A DNA stretch of 64,000 nucleotides from Lutraria lutraria (lineage: Eukaryota; Mollusca; Bivalvia; Venerida; Mactridae). Made by a program: the position numbers and the translations under genes. Shown here in pieces: positions 1 to 13,516 of the stretch. Position 1 is the first letter of the stretch. Each line of letters begins with the position of its first letter. Under the pieces are notes generated by a model. It was not told the DNA's origin and searched no databases. It was given only the letters and a program-made list of their open reading frames with translations. The stretch is taken from positions 23,821,817-23,885,816 of the forward strand of contig OZ026835.1 of the NCBI GenBank assembly GCA_964023205.1, written 5' to 3'.

Positions 1-13
1 ACTTTCTTCTTGA

Positions 14-304
14 AATCGGATATATTGTTCTGAAATTGATTTCATAAAACAATTTGTGTCTAAATTCGTCGTAATGAACAACAAAATGACACGACGTAAG
101 AGTATAGTGAATTCACAGCACAGAATTGCCCTGCAGGTAATCAAAGTATCGGTGAACTGGTCAAATAAATCCAGGAAGAAAGTGCGTACAGGACATATAG
201 AGGAGCGAGTACGTAACAACAGTATCTGCTTCAGTCTGCGAAATAGTTGGAGATATGATCACAATACAGTAAGGTTGTTAGTTGAGACTCAGATGAAATG
301 TAAG
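14..304 (+). CDS. Possible penultimate exon of a partial gene (5' part outside window)
   Basis: The frame is open from about position 14 to a canonical donor (AAG|GTAAGT) at 304/305, with an internal ATG at 74. The encoded stretch is basic and polar, with no domain I recognise. The donor leaves phase 0, which matches the only open phase of the terminal exon at 1809-2003, so the two can be joined directly. The left edge is not determined: I see no convincing acceptor and the gene may begin before the window. The open length could also be chance; the pairing with the downstream exon is the main support. Confidence 0.4.
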
Positions 305-367
305 GTAAGTGTCTAAATATTTATATCCGTATGTCTCCAGTCAATTTAAGCTGTCCACGTAGGCCAA

Positions 368-661
368 ATGTATGCGAATAGTGAGAGAATTAATGTTCAA
401 AGTTTGTCAGAGTTTTTACTGGAGATAGAACTGCTAGTCGCCGCTTTCCGATATTTTCATGGACGCCTCTTCAGGGTCCCCATCCCAACTACCGAGCCAA
501 GTATTGCGTTTAGAAAGTCAGAGGATGTGGGCGAGGCGTGTATAACGGTGCTTTACACCGATCACGATAGAGAACTAAGAAAAACTATTCATAATAAGGG
601 TAGGGGTTTTAATGCCCGGTACTTCTGTATATTATCTCCCCTCTCTCTGGGAAGACTCTGA
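368..661 (+). other. Open frame of 97 codons inside the intron; possible alternative exon
   Basis: An open frame with fairly protein-like composition (for example RKSEDVGEACITVLYTD) lies between the exon ending at 304 and the terminal exon. I could not place an acceptor and a donor that keep phase 0 with both neighbours: the best donor, after the codons for HNK, leaves phase 1, which would read straight into a stop in the next exon. It may be an alternative exon, a retained-intron product, or chance. Confidence 0.22.
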
Positions 662-1808
662 AATTATCATAGCTGTCCAATGGGCCATTAAACAACAGTT
701 AAATAACGAAAGAAGGAACAATTTGTCCATACAGACAGACGGTGACTATTAATGAATGTCTTTATTACTGGTTGGGCTGAATTGCACCGTTCATCAACAC
801 ATAATATATTTACCTCATTTGTACTAATATCTCGTTTTCTTCATTCGTTCTAGGTTAAATGCTCAAAACTGGAACTGTATATGATAAAAATAAAGCAACA
901 ATAGGGAACTTAAACATTATAATTATGTACTCTACAGTTAGAGTAAACGGCATATTATATGTTGAGTGGATACACCTATATATTTTCTGTAAATATTCAT
1001 TGTTTCGGTAAATGTTGTAAGTTGATATATTCTCCTAATCGTCTAATTTTGATTGGCATTGTTAGAAAATATATGATCAAAGGTGGATGTTGATTTTGAA
1101 AAGTCAAAAAGACATACGTCGTACAGAAATATGAAACTTAACGTAGAATTAATGTGTTACGGTACACAATTCTCATCCTACTATACCTAGAATCAACGTT
1201 TCTAATGTCATTCATATCAAACGTGGGAGACATAATTATGACCCAAATTATCAGAAGTGAAAATGTGACTCGCTTAAATCTCGATTACGCAGTCAATCAT
1301 TAATCATTTATCTTGTTTCATTTTGTGGATTTTGTTTTTGTTATTTATGCACATATTACGGTAAGTAAAAATACAAAAGGAAATCATATAATTTAAATCA
1401 AAGTACAGCGCGATTGTCATCGTACCACGTATTATCGACCATTAAGCTTCGGTTATAATTTGAATTCATTAATATTTTCATTATTATCATATAATCATAC
1501 CAATTTTTATGTAATAAAATAGTTTTATAGTCAACGTTGTCATTTTTGTCATTTTTATGAGGCATTTGTAGTTTGTCAAATCAATAAATTCTCTTTTTCG
1601 TTTTCCTTCGCATTTTTGTCTGTCAGATGTTCCATGTGCAGTTTCAAGTATATGTTATTTAGTATCGTGATTTTGATATGATCTTTTAATTTAATTAATG
1701 CACTACAAAGTTGTTATAGTACTTTTATTATCATCCATGTCACAGTTAGATAAACATGAAGGTTTTTATTTGACCTTTTAGAGGCTAATACACCCCTTCC
1801 CATTCCAG
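662..1808 (+). other. Putative intron, no feature seen
   Basis: AT-rich sequence without long open frames. It ends in a pyrimidine-containing tract and the acceptor CCATTCCAG at 1800-1808. Confidence 0.4.
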
Positions 1809-2003
1809 GTTAAATCAATCGAGTTTGACCCTCTGTCTAAGAGGACCTCTAACCGCACCCACTTAGATCGTTGGATAGTCAGCCTACCATCTAGGGAATC
1901 ATGTGACAAAGCGGTAGAACGGGGTCTCGCCGCGGATGGATGTCGTGTTATAGTGAGACACTGGAATGATATTGTCAGTGAGGAGTGTGGTCAACGTGCC
2001 TAG
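1809..2003 (+). CDS. Terminal coding exon of an unrecognised gene
   Basis: After a good acceptor (CCATTCCAG) there are 64 codons and a TAG at 2001-2003. The other two phases stop early, and base composition is clearly more GC-rich than the flanks. The peptide begins VKSIEFDPLSKRT, contains HLDRWIVSLPS and VRHWNDIVSEE, and ends in GQRA; it looks like a compact alpha/beta fold, but I do not recognise the family. Phase 0 agrees with the donor at 304. No clear polyadenylation signal is seen before the SINE that follows within 100 bp. Confidence 0.6.
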   Translation, partial: VKSIEFDPLSKRTSNRTHLDRWIVSLPSRESCDKAVERGLAADGCRVIVRHWNDIVSEECGQRA

Positions 2004-2089
2004 CTGCACGTAACACAGGAAGATACCCTACCGTGACACATTCTGGCAATAATCATTGGATGATTTGTTATTAGATAGATTCAAGTTTA

Positions 2090-2297
2090 TCTTGGGTCTA
2101 TCGCCGTTATTCAACCATTTTTAGTAATATACGACGGCCAAACTTACCCTTCCACAAACAACCGGCAACTTTTCCACATGCGGAGGAAAATCGACATTTT
2201 TCGCAAATTTTCATGGAAGGGTATAACCTGCCGCGACCGGGAATCGAACCGGGTAACAAATCCAGCGCACAAAGCACTGGACTACGACCACGGCCAC
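2090..2297 (-). mobile_element. tRNA-headed SINE (family 1), minus strand
   Basis: Read on the minus strand, 2297-2229 resembles a tRNA: A-box-like GTGGTCGTAGTCCAGTG and a perfect B box, GGTTCGATTCC. The body has the words AAGTTGCCGGT and CCCTTCC(A)TGAAAA, which recur in the same order in the plus-strand copy at 33.8-34.1 kb, so this is a dispersed SINE and not a functional tRNA gene. The 3' boundary is approximate. Confidence 0.6.
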
Positions 2298-2495
2298 ATT
2301 CATAGATAGAAAAAGACAAAAAAGAAGTACAATTTTTACACATATATTGGTAAATTTACTCAAATATTTTGTACTTGTATTATGGATGTTAAAACACATT
2401 TTTAAACCTTAAGCCGTGAAACAGAGATAAATATTACATATATATTACATATTATATTTCTGTTTTTATTTATTGATGCGTTAACGCACATATTT

Positions 2496-5251
2496 CGTCG
2501 CCCTAATTCCAGAATGTTGTAACTCCATTTTTTGAAAAAATGAGTTTTTGGTATCAAAATGTTCGTCTTTTCAAGCTCTATCTGGTGGTATGAGCAGCAA
2601 CACTCTGAAACCTACCTATATTGAGATATTGCCAGGGTCAGATTGTTCTATGTCCATAAATTGCAACAAAATTCAAGTCCAGAGTGTTGTAACTTTTGAG
2701 CCAATAGCCTTCCAGGATATTGGTCACGTGATACCATCTTTTCAATATGGCGGAGTATTGAGAATGTGCTGAACAATTTTTGGAAGTTGATTTTGGCGTC
2801 TAGCGTGTAAGTGTTTTATTTAAAATGGTATATAATTATAGAAATATGAATAATTTGTTGTACTGTTCCAAACATTGAGTAGAAAAAACTGCTACACCTA
2901 ATCGTTAAATTAATTCAGAGCAACAAAGTTAGTGATATGATTCGGATACGACAATGTTCGGATAAGCTGGTTGTCTAGTCCATCAATTAATGCCATCTTT
3001 CAGTGTATATGCAGTGCTAACCTTTTATAACTAAGTGATCGGTTGTCCTGATCGTTACCTACTGAATGCGATTATTCTGTATTTAATATTATAACAGAAT
3101 ATAGCATAAACCAGCGATAGCTGTTGCACTTTTGCTTTTGAGGACACCAAATCACATCCGATCACATCTTTTGACATAGTTGCACTATGTGTTTCCAAAG
3201 GATCTCTTTTAAGACTATATTAGACAATAGGTAAAGTTTTCTGGCATAGTTACAAACTCGGTGCTAGGGGGCGTGAGTGTTGACAACTCATAAACAGACC
3301 CAATCAAACTGGGTATGGATTAAGTGTTGTTATACTGTCTGGTCCTTTGGGATCATGGAGTATACTCAATACTGGTATAATAGAGTTCCGGTGCCAGAGG
3401 GCATGAGTGCTGTTGCACATTCCATTACCACTCAGAGACCTTATCTAACTGGGTCTGCTATTATATGTCTTGGTTAAATTCTGTACTTTCAAAGGATCTC
3501 CTTTCATATCATATCGTTACATTTTCTGGTCCATTTGGATCATGGAGTATACTCAATGCTGGTATAATAGAGTTTAACTTAATCCGGTGCCAGGGGGGGG
3601 CATGAGTGATGTTGTACATTCCATTACCACTCACAGACCTTATCTAACTGGGTCTGCTATTATATTTCTTGGTAGTATTCAGAGCTTCCTAAGGATCTCC
3701 TTTCATATTATATAAACTATCGCAACAATAATCTTTATGTGCTCGTGTAGCGGCCGTAAAATGTCGCCCTGTACTTCAGTGTAGCCGGTGCTAGAGGCAT
3801 GAGTGGTGTTGCACTTTTCACTAACACACATGAACAGACCCAAACAAACTGGGTCTGCTATTATATTTTCTTGGTTTCATTCTGTGCTTCCAAAGGATCT
3901 CCTTTCATATTATATCGTTACATTTTCTGGTCCTTTAGGATCAATTGGTATACTCAAGTTCCGCATATGCCGGTGCTAGGGTCGTGAAAGATGTTACACA
4001 TTCCATTACCACTCATGGACAGACCCTATCAAACTGGATCTGTGCTTCCAAAGGATCTCATTTCAGATTATATGCCATCATAGTGTCTTGTAAGCATCCA
4101 GTGCTTGCGTAAGACCTCTTCAGATTATACTGGTATCCTGTATTTATCATTAGGCCATGAAACTAATAGTGGCAAAACACAACACGTCTAGTGGCCGTCT
4201 TCATCCTCCAAAAAAATAGAATGCATGTAAATCATTTCTACTTATTGTATGAGACACTTTTGGCAGTGCTCCACATGTATACCATTGAATACACATTTGT
4301 CACGAGATAATATCGACACTAATACGAAAGGACCGAAGGTAAAACGTACGCCTATTGATTCCTATGCGAGCCTGAATCGAGCGCCTTTCGAAATTCAAAT
4401 TCGTTGCATTCGGCAATTTTTTGCGCATATTGAATTAAAGCATTTATGCTAATTTGCACATTTTTTGTGTGGATTGTAAGTTTCAAAAAACGTTCATTTG
4501 TGTGAAATGTTATCTGCGTTCTTAAATTGAGAATCACTGAGCTTGCTGTAGAATATACCTTCTCATGAATGAATCTAACAAAAAATTCAAAGGGTTCAAC
4601 ATTTCATTTAATTGAAATTGTAGGAGACAATACAGATAATTAGAATTACAAAAAGTTAATTTATTTTAAAAAATAAGTTCAATTTCAATGTAGTTACGAT
4701 ATTTCCAAATTTTGTTTGTTGTTGTATATCAAAGTGTTACAATTCCACCATGTGGAATATATTGTTTTGTGGCTTATCCTCCATTTTGACCGGCACGGTT
4801 CACTGTGTCAAAGACAGTGTATGATCATTATACATAATAAAATAAAGTCTCAGATTTTATCATAATCATGCAATGAATGTACAAGAAACTATTAAATTAA
4901 ATATAGAACAATAAAATAGCTTCATTTTTTATTGCTGTAACTAAAAATATCCTGACATATTAAGGGTCAGATTGTTGTAACTCTTAAGAACAATCTGGTT
5001 CTTCCATTCTTTCATAAAAATGTGAATTTTCTGTGAATTCTAATATTTTTATTGTTACTTTATTTTAAAAGTATCCATAGCAACATCTTCATATTCTATA
5101 CTGTAAAAATTGAAATCAATCTGTAAAAGCAGATATATTTTATTTTAAATTCGGTTGAGTAGGTAAAAATTTATAGCCTTTCAAAACTTTGAACTCGATT
5201 TTCTCGAAATGTACAAAATACGACTTACAACATTCTGGAATTAGGGCGACG
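2496..5251. mobile_element. 2.76 kb non-autonomous DNA transposon with terminal inverted repeats
   Basis: The left end (CGTCGCCCTAATTCCAGAAT, continuing TGTTGTAA) is matched in inverse orientation at 5225-5251, giving about 27 bp of near-perfect terminal inverted repeat. ATTT occurs immediately outside both ends (2492-2495 and 5252-5255) and may be a 4 bp target-site duplication. Sub-terminal copies of GGGTCAGATTGTT occur near 2636 and 4966. No frame is long enough for a transposase, so any movement would depend on an enzyme encoded elsewhere. Superfamily not assigned. Confidence 0.72.
3195..4100. repeat. Degenerate tandem repeat (about 160-290 bp period) inside the TIR element
   Basis: The word AAAGGATCTC (AAGGATCTC in one unit) recurs near 3197, 3490, 3688, 3893 and 4050. 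Between copies lie GGTGC(T/C)AG followed by a G-run and 'catgagtg', 'cattaccact', and 'actgggtctgctattatat'. Unit length is irregular because units have partial deletions. Confidence 0.6.
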
Positions 5252-5255
5252 ATTT

Positions 5256-5959
5256 GTCGTTGTTGGAGTTTAACGTCGCAACAACAGCCAGGATCATACG
5301 GCGACCTTTAAAAATGTAAGCTTAACTAAATAATGAACAGATAAGTGACATTATGTTATGTGATCTAATTTTGATGACTTGCTCTTGATTTCGAATGAGT
5401 ACAAACTCCCCTTCTCAAATATATTCAGTTACTTTTTGGTTTATAAGGCATACACATATTGGTTTCTAGTTACTAGACCTACTCTATATTTTCCCGCGAC
5501 TCAAGACGCTTAACTTGGCCTGAAGCAGACAAGGCAATTTTAATTCACCTTTATATCAGTTCAACAGCGACATAAGCATGAAACCAAAATGCAAATAAGA
5601 TGTGTTTTTAAAACACAATGCCCTCGTGATCTTGACTTTTGACCTACTGACCAGAAAATGGACAGGTCATGTGGAAGTTGTCATGAGGATCGAACCAACA
5701 TAATTATAAAGTTTGATGATTGTAGTTGGACGCGTTTTTATTTTATAAGCCGTGTTGAAGTTTGGTACACATAAACAGACAGACAGGTCAAATTTTCAAA
5801 GTTCAATGTGGAATCTGCCACGGATACTAGGGACCTATTATTGTTTTGCTAATGATAAATAATAACCTGTATACCTGCATTAGACAAAACCATTTAATAA
5901 GTCGATCGCAAATCTGATTGTTAACATGTGTTGATATAGTCACTTTGTCATATTTAATT
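5256..5959. other. Gene-less interval; probable old dispersed repeat at 5625-5830
   Basis: No exon is supported. The words GATCTTGACTTTTGACC near 5630 and 'cataaacagacagacaggtc' near 5771 resemble a dispersed repeat type I associate with mollusc genomes; that is recollection, not a search result. Confidence 0.3.
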
Positions 5960-6475
5960 TTACGAGTATCTATTTATAGCAACAGTGTACGATTGGGCAA
6001 AACAAAAAAATAACTACGAAAATACCCGAAAATTAATGTATTTCCATGATTTTTTGGTGATAGATGTTATTATGTTCAGTAATGTGTGTCAGTGCTTTCA
6101 CTGAATTATCACAGGTATTTTGTGCAGGGTGATATTTAAACGTTAAGGAAATTATTTCACTTAAAGCATGTAATGTTTGTAGCGATAAGGACAATACAAT
6201 ATAATTAAGTAGAGACATACAATATATGGGTGAAATGAAACTTGTATTCAGGTTTATTACAAAACATACTTATATATACAGGGACAAACCAACACTACTG
6301 TGAATGGACCGGAGGAGACTGGTCATCAATGATTACCTATCTAATCGCCGATCAATACCTCAGTTTCCAACATTAGTCCATTCTTTTATTACTGTTTTAA
6401 TGTTTAAGACAAATATTCGCATAAACACAATCCTACGACACTCTTTTGCATGTTTCTACATGTAGTTCAAGTAAA
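5960..6475 (+). repeat. Diverged copy of the conserved 'block' (copy 1)
   Basis: It aligns by eye, in order, with the block in the 3.2 kb units and at 37.4 and 39.9 kb: 'ttatagcaacagt', 'gttcagtaat', 'tattttgtgcagggt', 'aattaagtagagac', 'caatatatgggt', 'gaatggaccggaggag', 'cagtttccaacattag', 'ccattc'. It is clearly older than the array copies. No frame is conserved through it. Confidence 0.65.
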
Positions 6476-7046
6476 GTCCTATACATGTTTAATCTATAAT
6501 GCTTATCGAGCCATTGCTATAGCTTCTAAGTTACCAAGTTTTTTTTCATACTTGTATAACATGACACTATGAGCAATTTAACATATGGACATGTTGAAAT
6601 AAAGTGTATCATAGTTTATATTGTTAATTAACTACCACTAATATTTGGACTGGTTTCTATATTTTTCTCAGAATTTCACGTTGATAACGAGACCACCTCT
6701 ATTTTAAGTTTGACTTCCAGTTTTAACAGTGATTTGGTACCGAATGGGATTCAAATTAATTGCAGTGAATCAATCAACCACAGATTCCCTTCAAGTTAAA
6801 GTATAACCCATGTCCGTTGTTCCGTCTGTTCAAACTTTTGTTTCCGGACGATAACTAATGAAATATTGAATGGACTGGATTCATATTTTACATGAAGGTT
6901 TATAATAATGAAATACAGACACAGTTTGAATTCCGTTAAAATCGAAAGATTTGCACAGGAGTTCATAATATGGTCCCTTTTTTACTTAGCTGTCAGCAGG
7001 GCATTTCTAGTAATATTTACCATGACAAAGAAGAGGCTTTAACCAA
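6476..7046. other. Interval between old block and array; nothing recognised
   Basis: AT-rich DNA with no exon, RNA gene or repeat structure that I can support. The first array unit begins abruptly at 7047. Confidence 0.4.
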
Positions 7047-10000
7047 GTTTGGAGCTGTCCTTGGTGATTACTTATGAATTAGTAATAATAACGAAGATAC
7101 ATGTATTAATGTTTCATTTGCATCAGATTTTCATTGTTCTGAAAACGTATAAATATAAAAAATAAAATGTTACTGGAAAAAAGGGCTTTGTAATATTTTT
7201 ATTAATGCTTAATTTGAGAAACTCAATAACCACTCGATTAAATATATCCAAAGCTTCTGAATGTTCCTGTTGTTTATGTAATAGATGAACATATTTTCAA
7301 TCAATGTCAATTTTTCACAATAGGCTCTTAATGCCTGCAGGTTTGTCTAAATACATGTATGTCAGTAGGCCTAGTCAGAATTTTATTTGAAAGTAAGAAA
7401 AATAGTTGTTACCTGTTGTTGCTTTATTGGGGAAAATGGCACGTACCACGAGAACTGCTGTTGTGTGGATGACCCCTGAGTATAAAACATTCTCTTTATG
7501 GTATTTACTGTTTAACACAAGTTCATGAGTGAAATACTAGCTGGCAATCATTCTATCCAGATTGCCTGCATGAGTGATCGGCAATGAGGGACAAATATCA
7601 GTAGACACTGTTTTCGACAATTTGATGATGGAATACATTTACCACACCGAAACTCACAAATCCTAGGTCTATTGATCAAACACTTTACCTATAGAGCTAA
7701 ACAGGCAGGATCATTGGTATAATGCATTCTCATGAAATTGTTATATTTTGTAATGAACTCAACGCATGTTGTTGGGTGACTGACTTTTTTTGTATACTCA
7801 CACAAATGACTACAGATAACTGGAGTACATTCATACATGACACAAGAAGACAATACAAGTTATGTCCCTTACATTACTAATACATTACATTATTCAGAAA
7901 TTCTTTTATCAGTTCATTGTTTGGTATTACGTGTACTCGTACATTGTGAGATGATGGTGTAATGAAATCTTCATGCGTGAGTAACCAGAAACAAACATTA
8001 TTACGCCGCATTTTTATAAGACAGTCTGTCAATGACTACCAATGTACCTTGTCCATTGGTATTTAAAAAATCAAGCAAAAAGAAATATGAATGGAATGGT
8101 TATCATGAATACAAACATTAAGAGGTAGTGTTAATGTATACAAATTCATACTGATAATTGTACTGACTAAAAAGATACTCTCACTTCATACAAGATGTTT
8201 TTGATCAACACACAAGATACAATCACCATATGATACAGTTTACTTACTCGATCTATAGTACGGAGTAGTTCCTTCATCATTGTCTATATTGTTCTGGTTT
8301 AGTAGTTAAACCTCATCAGGGGAACATCCATCTGAACTGATAGATACATTAAAACCCCAGAATACCGGACTCCAAGAAAACCGTAATTCTCTAAAAAAAA
8401 TCTGATGATTTTTTTCAAGCCCATTTTTTCGTAATTCATAAAAAAAGTTCTTTGAAAACTAGAATTCTCAGAAAGCCAGACTTTTGGCTCAGTCCGGAAG
8501 GAACCGGTTATCATTTCCATCTGGGGTGGCTCATGAAATTACCATGCATAACTGTCGAATGAGCCTTAAAAAGATAAATTATAAATGTCCTAGTTAATTG
8601 CACGGGTATCTTTTTATAGTAACAGCGCTCAAAGGGGGGGGGGGGACCAAAATTAACTACAAAGAATGTCCGAATTCATGATTTATTTGATAAAAATTGT
8701 TATCATGTTCAGTAATTGGTGTTTTTACTTTTTATGAATTTTCACGGGTATTTTGTGCGGGGTTATATTTATACTTTACAGAAATTAGTTCAATTTAAAA
8801 ACATAATGTTTGTAGTTATAATTAAACTAAATTAAAATTAAGTAGAGACTTACAATATATGGGTAAAATAAAACTTGAATATAAGTTTGTTATAAAGCTT
8901 ACCTATAAATAAACAGACAAATTAGTCACTAATGTGAACGGACCGGAGGAGTACTGGTTATCACTATCTGATTTAAATACCCCCAGTTTCCAATATTAGC
9001 CCATTCAGAAATCTTTTTTTACATGTTTTCACAATATTTAATGTTCCCATCAACAATCGCACGATACTCTATCATGTGTTTCCGTAGTGCGAAAAAGATC
9101 ATATTCGAGACCTAAGATACTACACCGGTATTTCATACATGTACGCCTACACATTTTCCTTTTTTCCTTATTCGTTCTTTTTAATTGTTCTTTACTTTCC
9201 TTCCATTCATCTTATCATAATTACATGACTGTGTATATTGTGTACATTGTATTATCTTATTGACTGAAAGAAAAAAATACGACCCGGAACACAAACAAAT
9301 TATTTATTTAGTTGTAGCACGTCGTACTGTATTCACATACAATGCAATCTTTCAAAAGCAACACTCTTTGGAATTTACAAAATTATATTGTTGTTGAGAG
9401 GTTGTTGCCCTAGAGAGGTTAAATTAATAATAAAATCGTGGGGAGGGAAAATCATTTGTTGTTGAAGGGAGGGCCACTCGAGACTGGTTGTACTATACTT
9501 ACATCTTTATCCTATATTTATACTTTCTTCTTCGTACCGTGTTTTGTATTAACATGTATACACGAACAGCTTTGACGCAAAAGCATCAAAGGTGACGCCG
9601 AAGTGATGTAATGACAGATGAAAAAGCTTGTTAAGTACGCTTTGGTTATATATAGTGGCGGACAATAATATAAGCATCTTTTTTTCGGAGTTTCTTTTTT
9701 TTGTTCTAATTAATCAAGTACTGCTTTTAAAAGAATGTCCTTTATGCACAGGTTGGCCTTTATTCGGAGGTGACCACTAACACAGGTTTGACTGTCACCT
9801 GAATTAAGACATTAAAAGAATATCGATTAACATATTTAATAAATAGAACATCTTCAACTGAACAAAACACAATGAGTCATGAAATACAAATAGCACAGTC
9901 ATTCGTTTTTATACCACAAACTGGTCAACAAGGTTCTATTCCCAACTTTACAACTTCCTGATTAAAAACATATACATCAAATTAAAATACATATCCTTTG

Positions 10001-10285
10001 ACAACTGATTTTTCTACATACTTTGTTTTTCCCAGACTTCTTTTAATAAATTAAATTTAGAATATCAGGATATGGAAAATTGCATGGCAGATCTTTTGTT
10101 TTATGTGTCCATGTTGTTGTTTTGTCAGACTGGACTGGTTGCATTACAACAATATATCAGCTCAAACCATCGGTCTGTTGATCCGTCAATTTTTTACCTG
10201 ACCAGTAGCGATTTTGATATGTACTGGAGAGGAGTATTGTAAATGTTAATATTATTCGGAAAGTTTGTGATTTCCAATGGAGTCA
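7047..10285 (+). repeat. Tandem array unit 1 (about 3.24 kb)
   Basis: It starts at the word GTTTGGAGCTGTCC and runs to the next occurrence of that word. It is the most diverged of the five units, with small indels and substitutions relative to units 2-5. Order inside: AT-rich left part, the conserved block (8587-9005) with a G-tract of 12, a degenerate foldback element (about 9338-9495), then a MITE-related segment ending CACAGGTTTGACTGT (about 9650-9803). Confidence 0.9.
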
Positions 10286-13200
10286 GTTTGGAGCTGTCCT
10301 TGATGATTACATATGAATTAGTAATAATAAAAAAGATATTAATATTTTATTTGTATCAGATTTTCATTGTTCTGAAAACGTATAAATATAAAAAATAAAA
10401 TGTTACTGGAAAAAAGGGCTTTGTAATATTTTTATTAATGCTTAATTTGAGAAACTCAATAACCACTCGATTAAACATATTCAAAGCTTCTGAATGTTCC
10501 TGTTGTTTATGTAATAGATGAAAATATTTTCAATGTCAATTTTTCACAATAGGCTCTTATTGCCTGCAGGTTTGTCTTTACATGTATGTCAGTAGGCCTA
10601 GTCAGAATTATATTTGAAAGTAAGAAAAATAGTTGTTACTTGTTGTTGCTTAATTGGGGAAAATGGCACGTACCACGAGAACTGCTGTTGTGTGGATGAC
10701 CCCTGAGTATAAAACATTCTCTTTATGGTATTTACTGTTTAACACAAGTTCATGAGTGAAATACTAGCTGGCAATCATTCTATCCAGATTGCCTGCATGA
10801 GTGATCAGCAATGAGGGACAAATATCAGTAGACACTGTTTTTGACAATTTCATGATGGAATACATTTACCACACCGAAAGTCACAAATCCTAGGTCTATT
10901 GATCAAACACGTTACCTATAGAGCTAAACAACAGGCAGGATCATTGGTATAATGCATTCTCATAAAATTGTTATATTTTGTAATGAACTCAACGCATGTT
11001 GTTGGGTAACTGACTGTTTTATATACTCACACAAATAACTACAGATAACTGGAGTACATTCATACATGACACAAGACAATACAAGTTATGTCCCTTACAT
11101 TACTAATACATTACATTATTCAGAAATTCTTTTATCAGTTCATTGTTTGGTATTACGTGTACTCGTACATTGTGAGATGATGGTGTAATGAAATCTTCAT
11201 GCGTGAGTAACCAGAAACAAACATTATTACGCCGCATTTTTATAAGACAGTCTGTCAATGACTACCAATGTATCTTGTCCATTGGTATTTAAAAAATCAA
11301 GCAAAAAGAAATATGAATGGAATGGTTATCATGAATACAAACATTAAGAGGTAGTGTTAATGTATACAAATTCATACTGATAATTGTACTGACTAAAAAG
11401 ATACTCTCACTTCATACAAGATGTTTTTGATCAACACACAAGATACAATCACCATATGATACAGTTTACTTACTCGATCTATAGTACGGAGTAGTTCCTT
11501 CATCATTGTCTATATTGTTCTGGTTTAGTAGTTAAACCTCATCAGGGGAACATCCATCTGAACTGATAGATACATTAAAACCCCAGAATACCGGACTCCA
11601 AGAAAACCGTAATTCTCTAAAAAAAATCTGATGATTTTTTTCAAGCCCATTTTTTCGTAATTCATAAAAAAAGTTCTTTGAAAACTAGAATTCTCAGAAA
11701 GCCAGACTTTTGGCTCAGTCCGGAAGGAACCGGTTATCATTTCCATCTGGGGTGGCTCATGAAATTACCATGCATAACTGTCGAATGAGCCTTAAAAAGA
11801 TAAATTATAAATGTCCTAGTTAATTGCACGGGTATCATTTTATAGTAACAGCGCTCAAAGGGGGGGGGGGGGGGGAACCAAAATTAACTACAAAGAATGT
11901 CCGAATTCATGATTTATTTGATAAAAATTGTTATTATGTTCAGTAATTGGTGTTTTTACTTTTTATGAATTTTCACGGGTATTTTGTGCGGGGTTATATT
12001 TATACTTTACAGAAATTAGTTCAATTTAAAAACATAATGTTTGTAGTTATAATTAAACTAAATTAAAATTAAGTAGAGACTTACAATATATGGGTAAAAT
12101 AAAACTTGAATATAAGTTTGTTATAAAGCTTACCTATAAATAAACAGACAAATTAGTCACTAATGTGAACGGACCGGAGGAGTACTGGTTATCACTATCT
12201 GATTTAAATACCCCCAGTTTCCAATATTAGCCCATTCAGAAATCTTTTTTTACATGTTTTCACAATATTTAATGTTCCCATCAACAATCGCACGATACTC
12301 TATCATGTGTTTCCGTAGTGCGAAAAAGATCATATTCGAGACCTAAGATACTACACCGGTATTTCATACATGTACGCCTACACATTTTCCTTTTTTCCTT
12401 ATTCGTTCTTTTTAATTGTTCTTTACTTTCCTTCCATTCATCTTATCATAATTACATGACTGTGTATATTGTGTACATTGTATTATCTTATTGACTGAAA
12501 GAAAAAAATACGACCCGGAACACAAACAAATTATTTATTTAGTTGTAGCACGTCGTACTGTATTCACATACAATGCAATCTTTCAAAAGCAACACTCTTT
12601 GGGATTTACAAAATTATATTGTTGTTGAGAGGTTGTTGCCCTAGAGAGGTTAAATTAATAATAAAATCGTGGGGAGGGAAAATCATTTGTTGTTGAAGGG
12701 AGGGCCACTCGAGACTGGTTGTACTATACTTACATCTTTATCCTATATTTATACTTTCTTCTTCGTACCGTGTTTTGTATTAACATGTATACACGAACAG
12801 CTTTGACGCAAAAGCATCAAAGGTGACGCCGAAGTGATGTAATGACAGATGAAAAAGCTTGTTAAGTACGCTTTGGTTATATATAGTGGCGGACAATAAT
12901 ATAAGCATCTTTTTTTCGGAGTTTCTTTTTTTTGTTCTAATTAATCAAGTACTGCTTTTAAAAGAATGTCCTTTATGCACAGGTTGGCCTTTATTCGGAG
13001 ATGACCACTAACACAGGTTTGACTGTCACCTGAATTAAGACATTAAAAGAATATCGATTAACATATTTAATAAATAGAACATCTTCAACTGAACAAAACA
13101 CAATGAGTCATGAAATACAAATAGCACAGTCATTCGTTTTTATACCACAAACTGGTCAATAAGGTTCTATTCCCAACTTTACAACTTCCTGATTAAAAAC

Positions 13201-13516
13201 ATATACATCAAATTAAAATACATATCCTTTGACAACTGATTTTTCTACATACTTTGTTTTTCCCAGACTTCTTTTAATAAATTAAATTTAGAATATCAGG
13301 ATATGGAAAATTGCATGGCAGATCTTTTGTTTTATGTGTCCATGTTGTTGTTTTGTCAGACTGGACTGGTTGCATTACAACAATATATCAGCTCAAACCC
13401 TCGGTCTGTTGATCCGTCAATTTTTTACCTGACCAGTAGCGATTTTGATATGTACTGGAGAGGAGGATTGTAAATGTTAATATTATTCGGAAAGTTTGTG
13501 ATTTACAATGGAGTCA
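10286..13516 (+). repeat. Tandem array unit 2 (3231 bp)
   Basis: Near-identical to units 3-5 over its full length. The G-tract in the block is longest here (16 G, near 11860-11875). The block lies at about 11813-12238. Confidence 0.93.

Noticed and set aside
2229..2297. tRNA gene on the minus strand
   Set aside because: B box is good, but the body after the tRNA part matches another SINE copy and the cloverleaf is imperfect. Called as a SINE.
8299..8520. Identical 73-codon minus-strand frame repeated in all five array units
   Set aside because: Identity follows from the recent duplication of the whole unit; flanking non-coding DNA is equally identical. No splice or promoter context and no homologue recognised.
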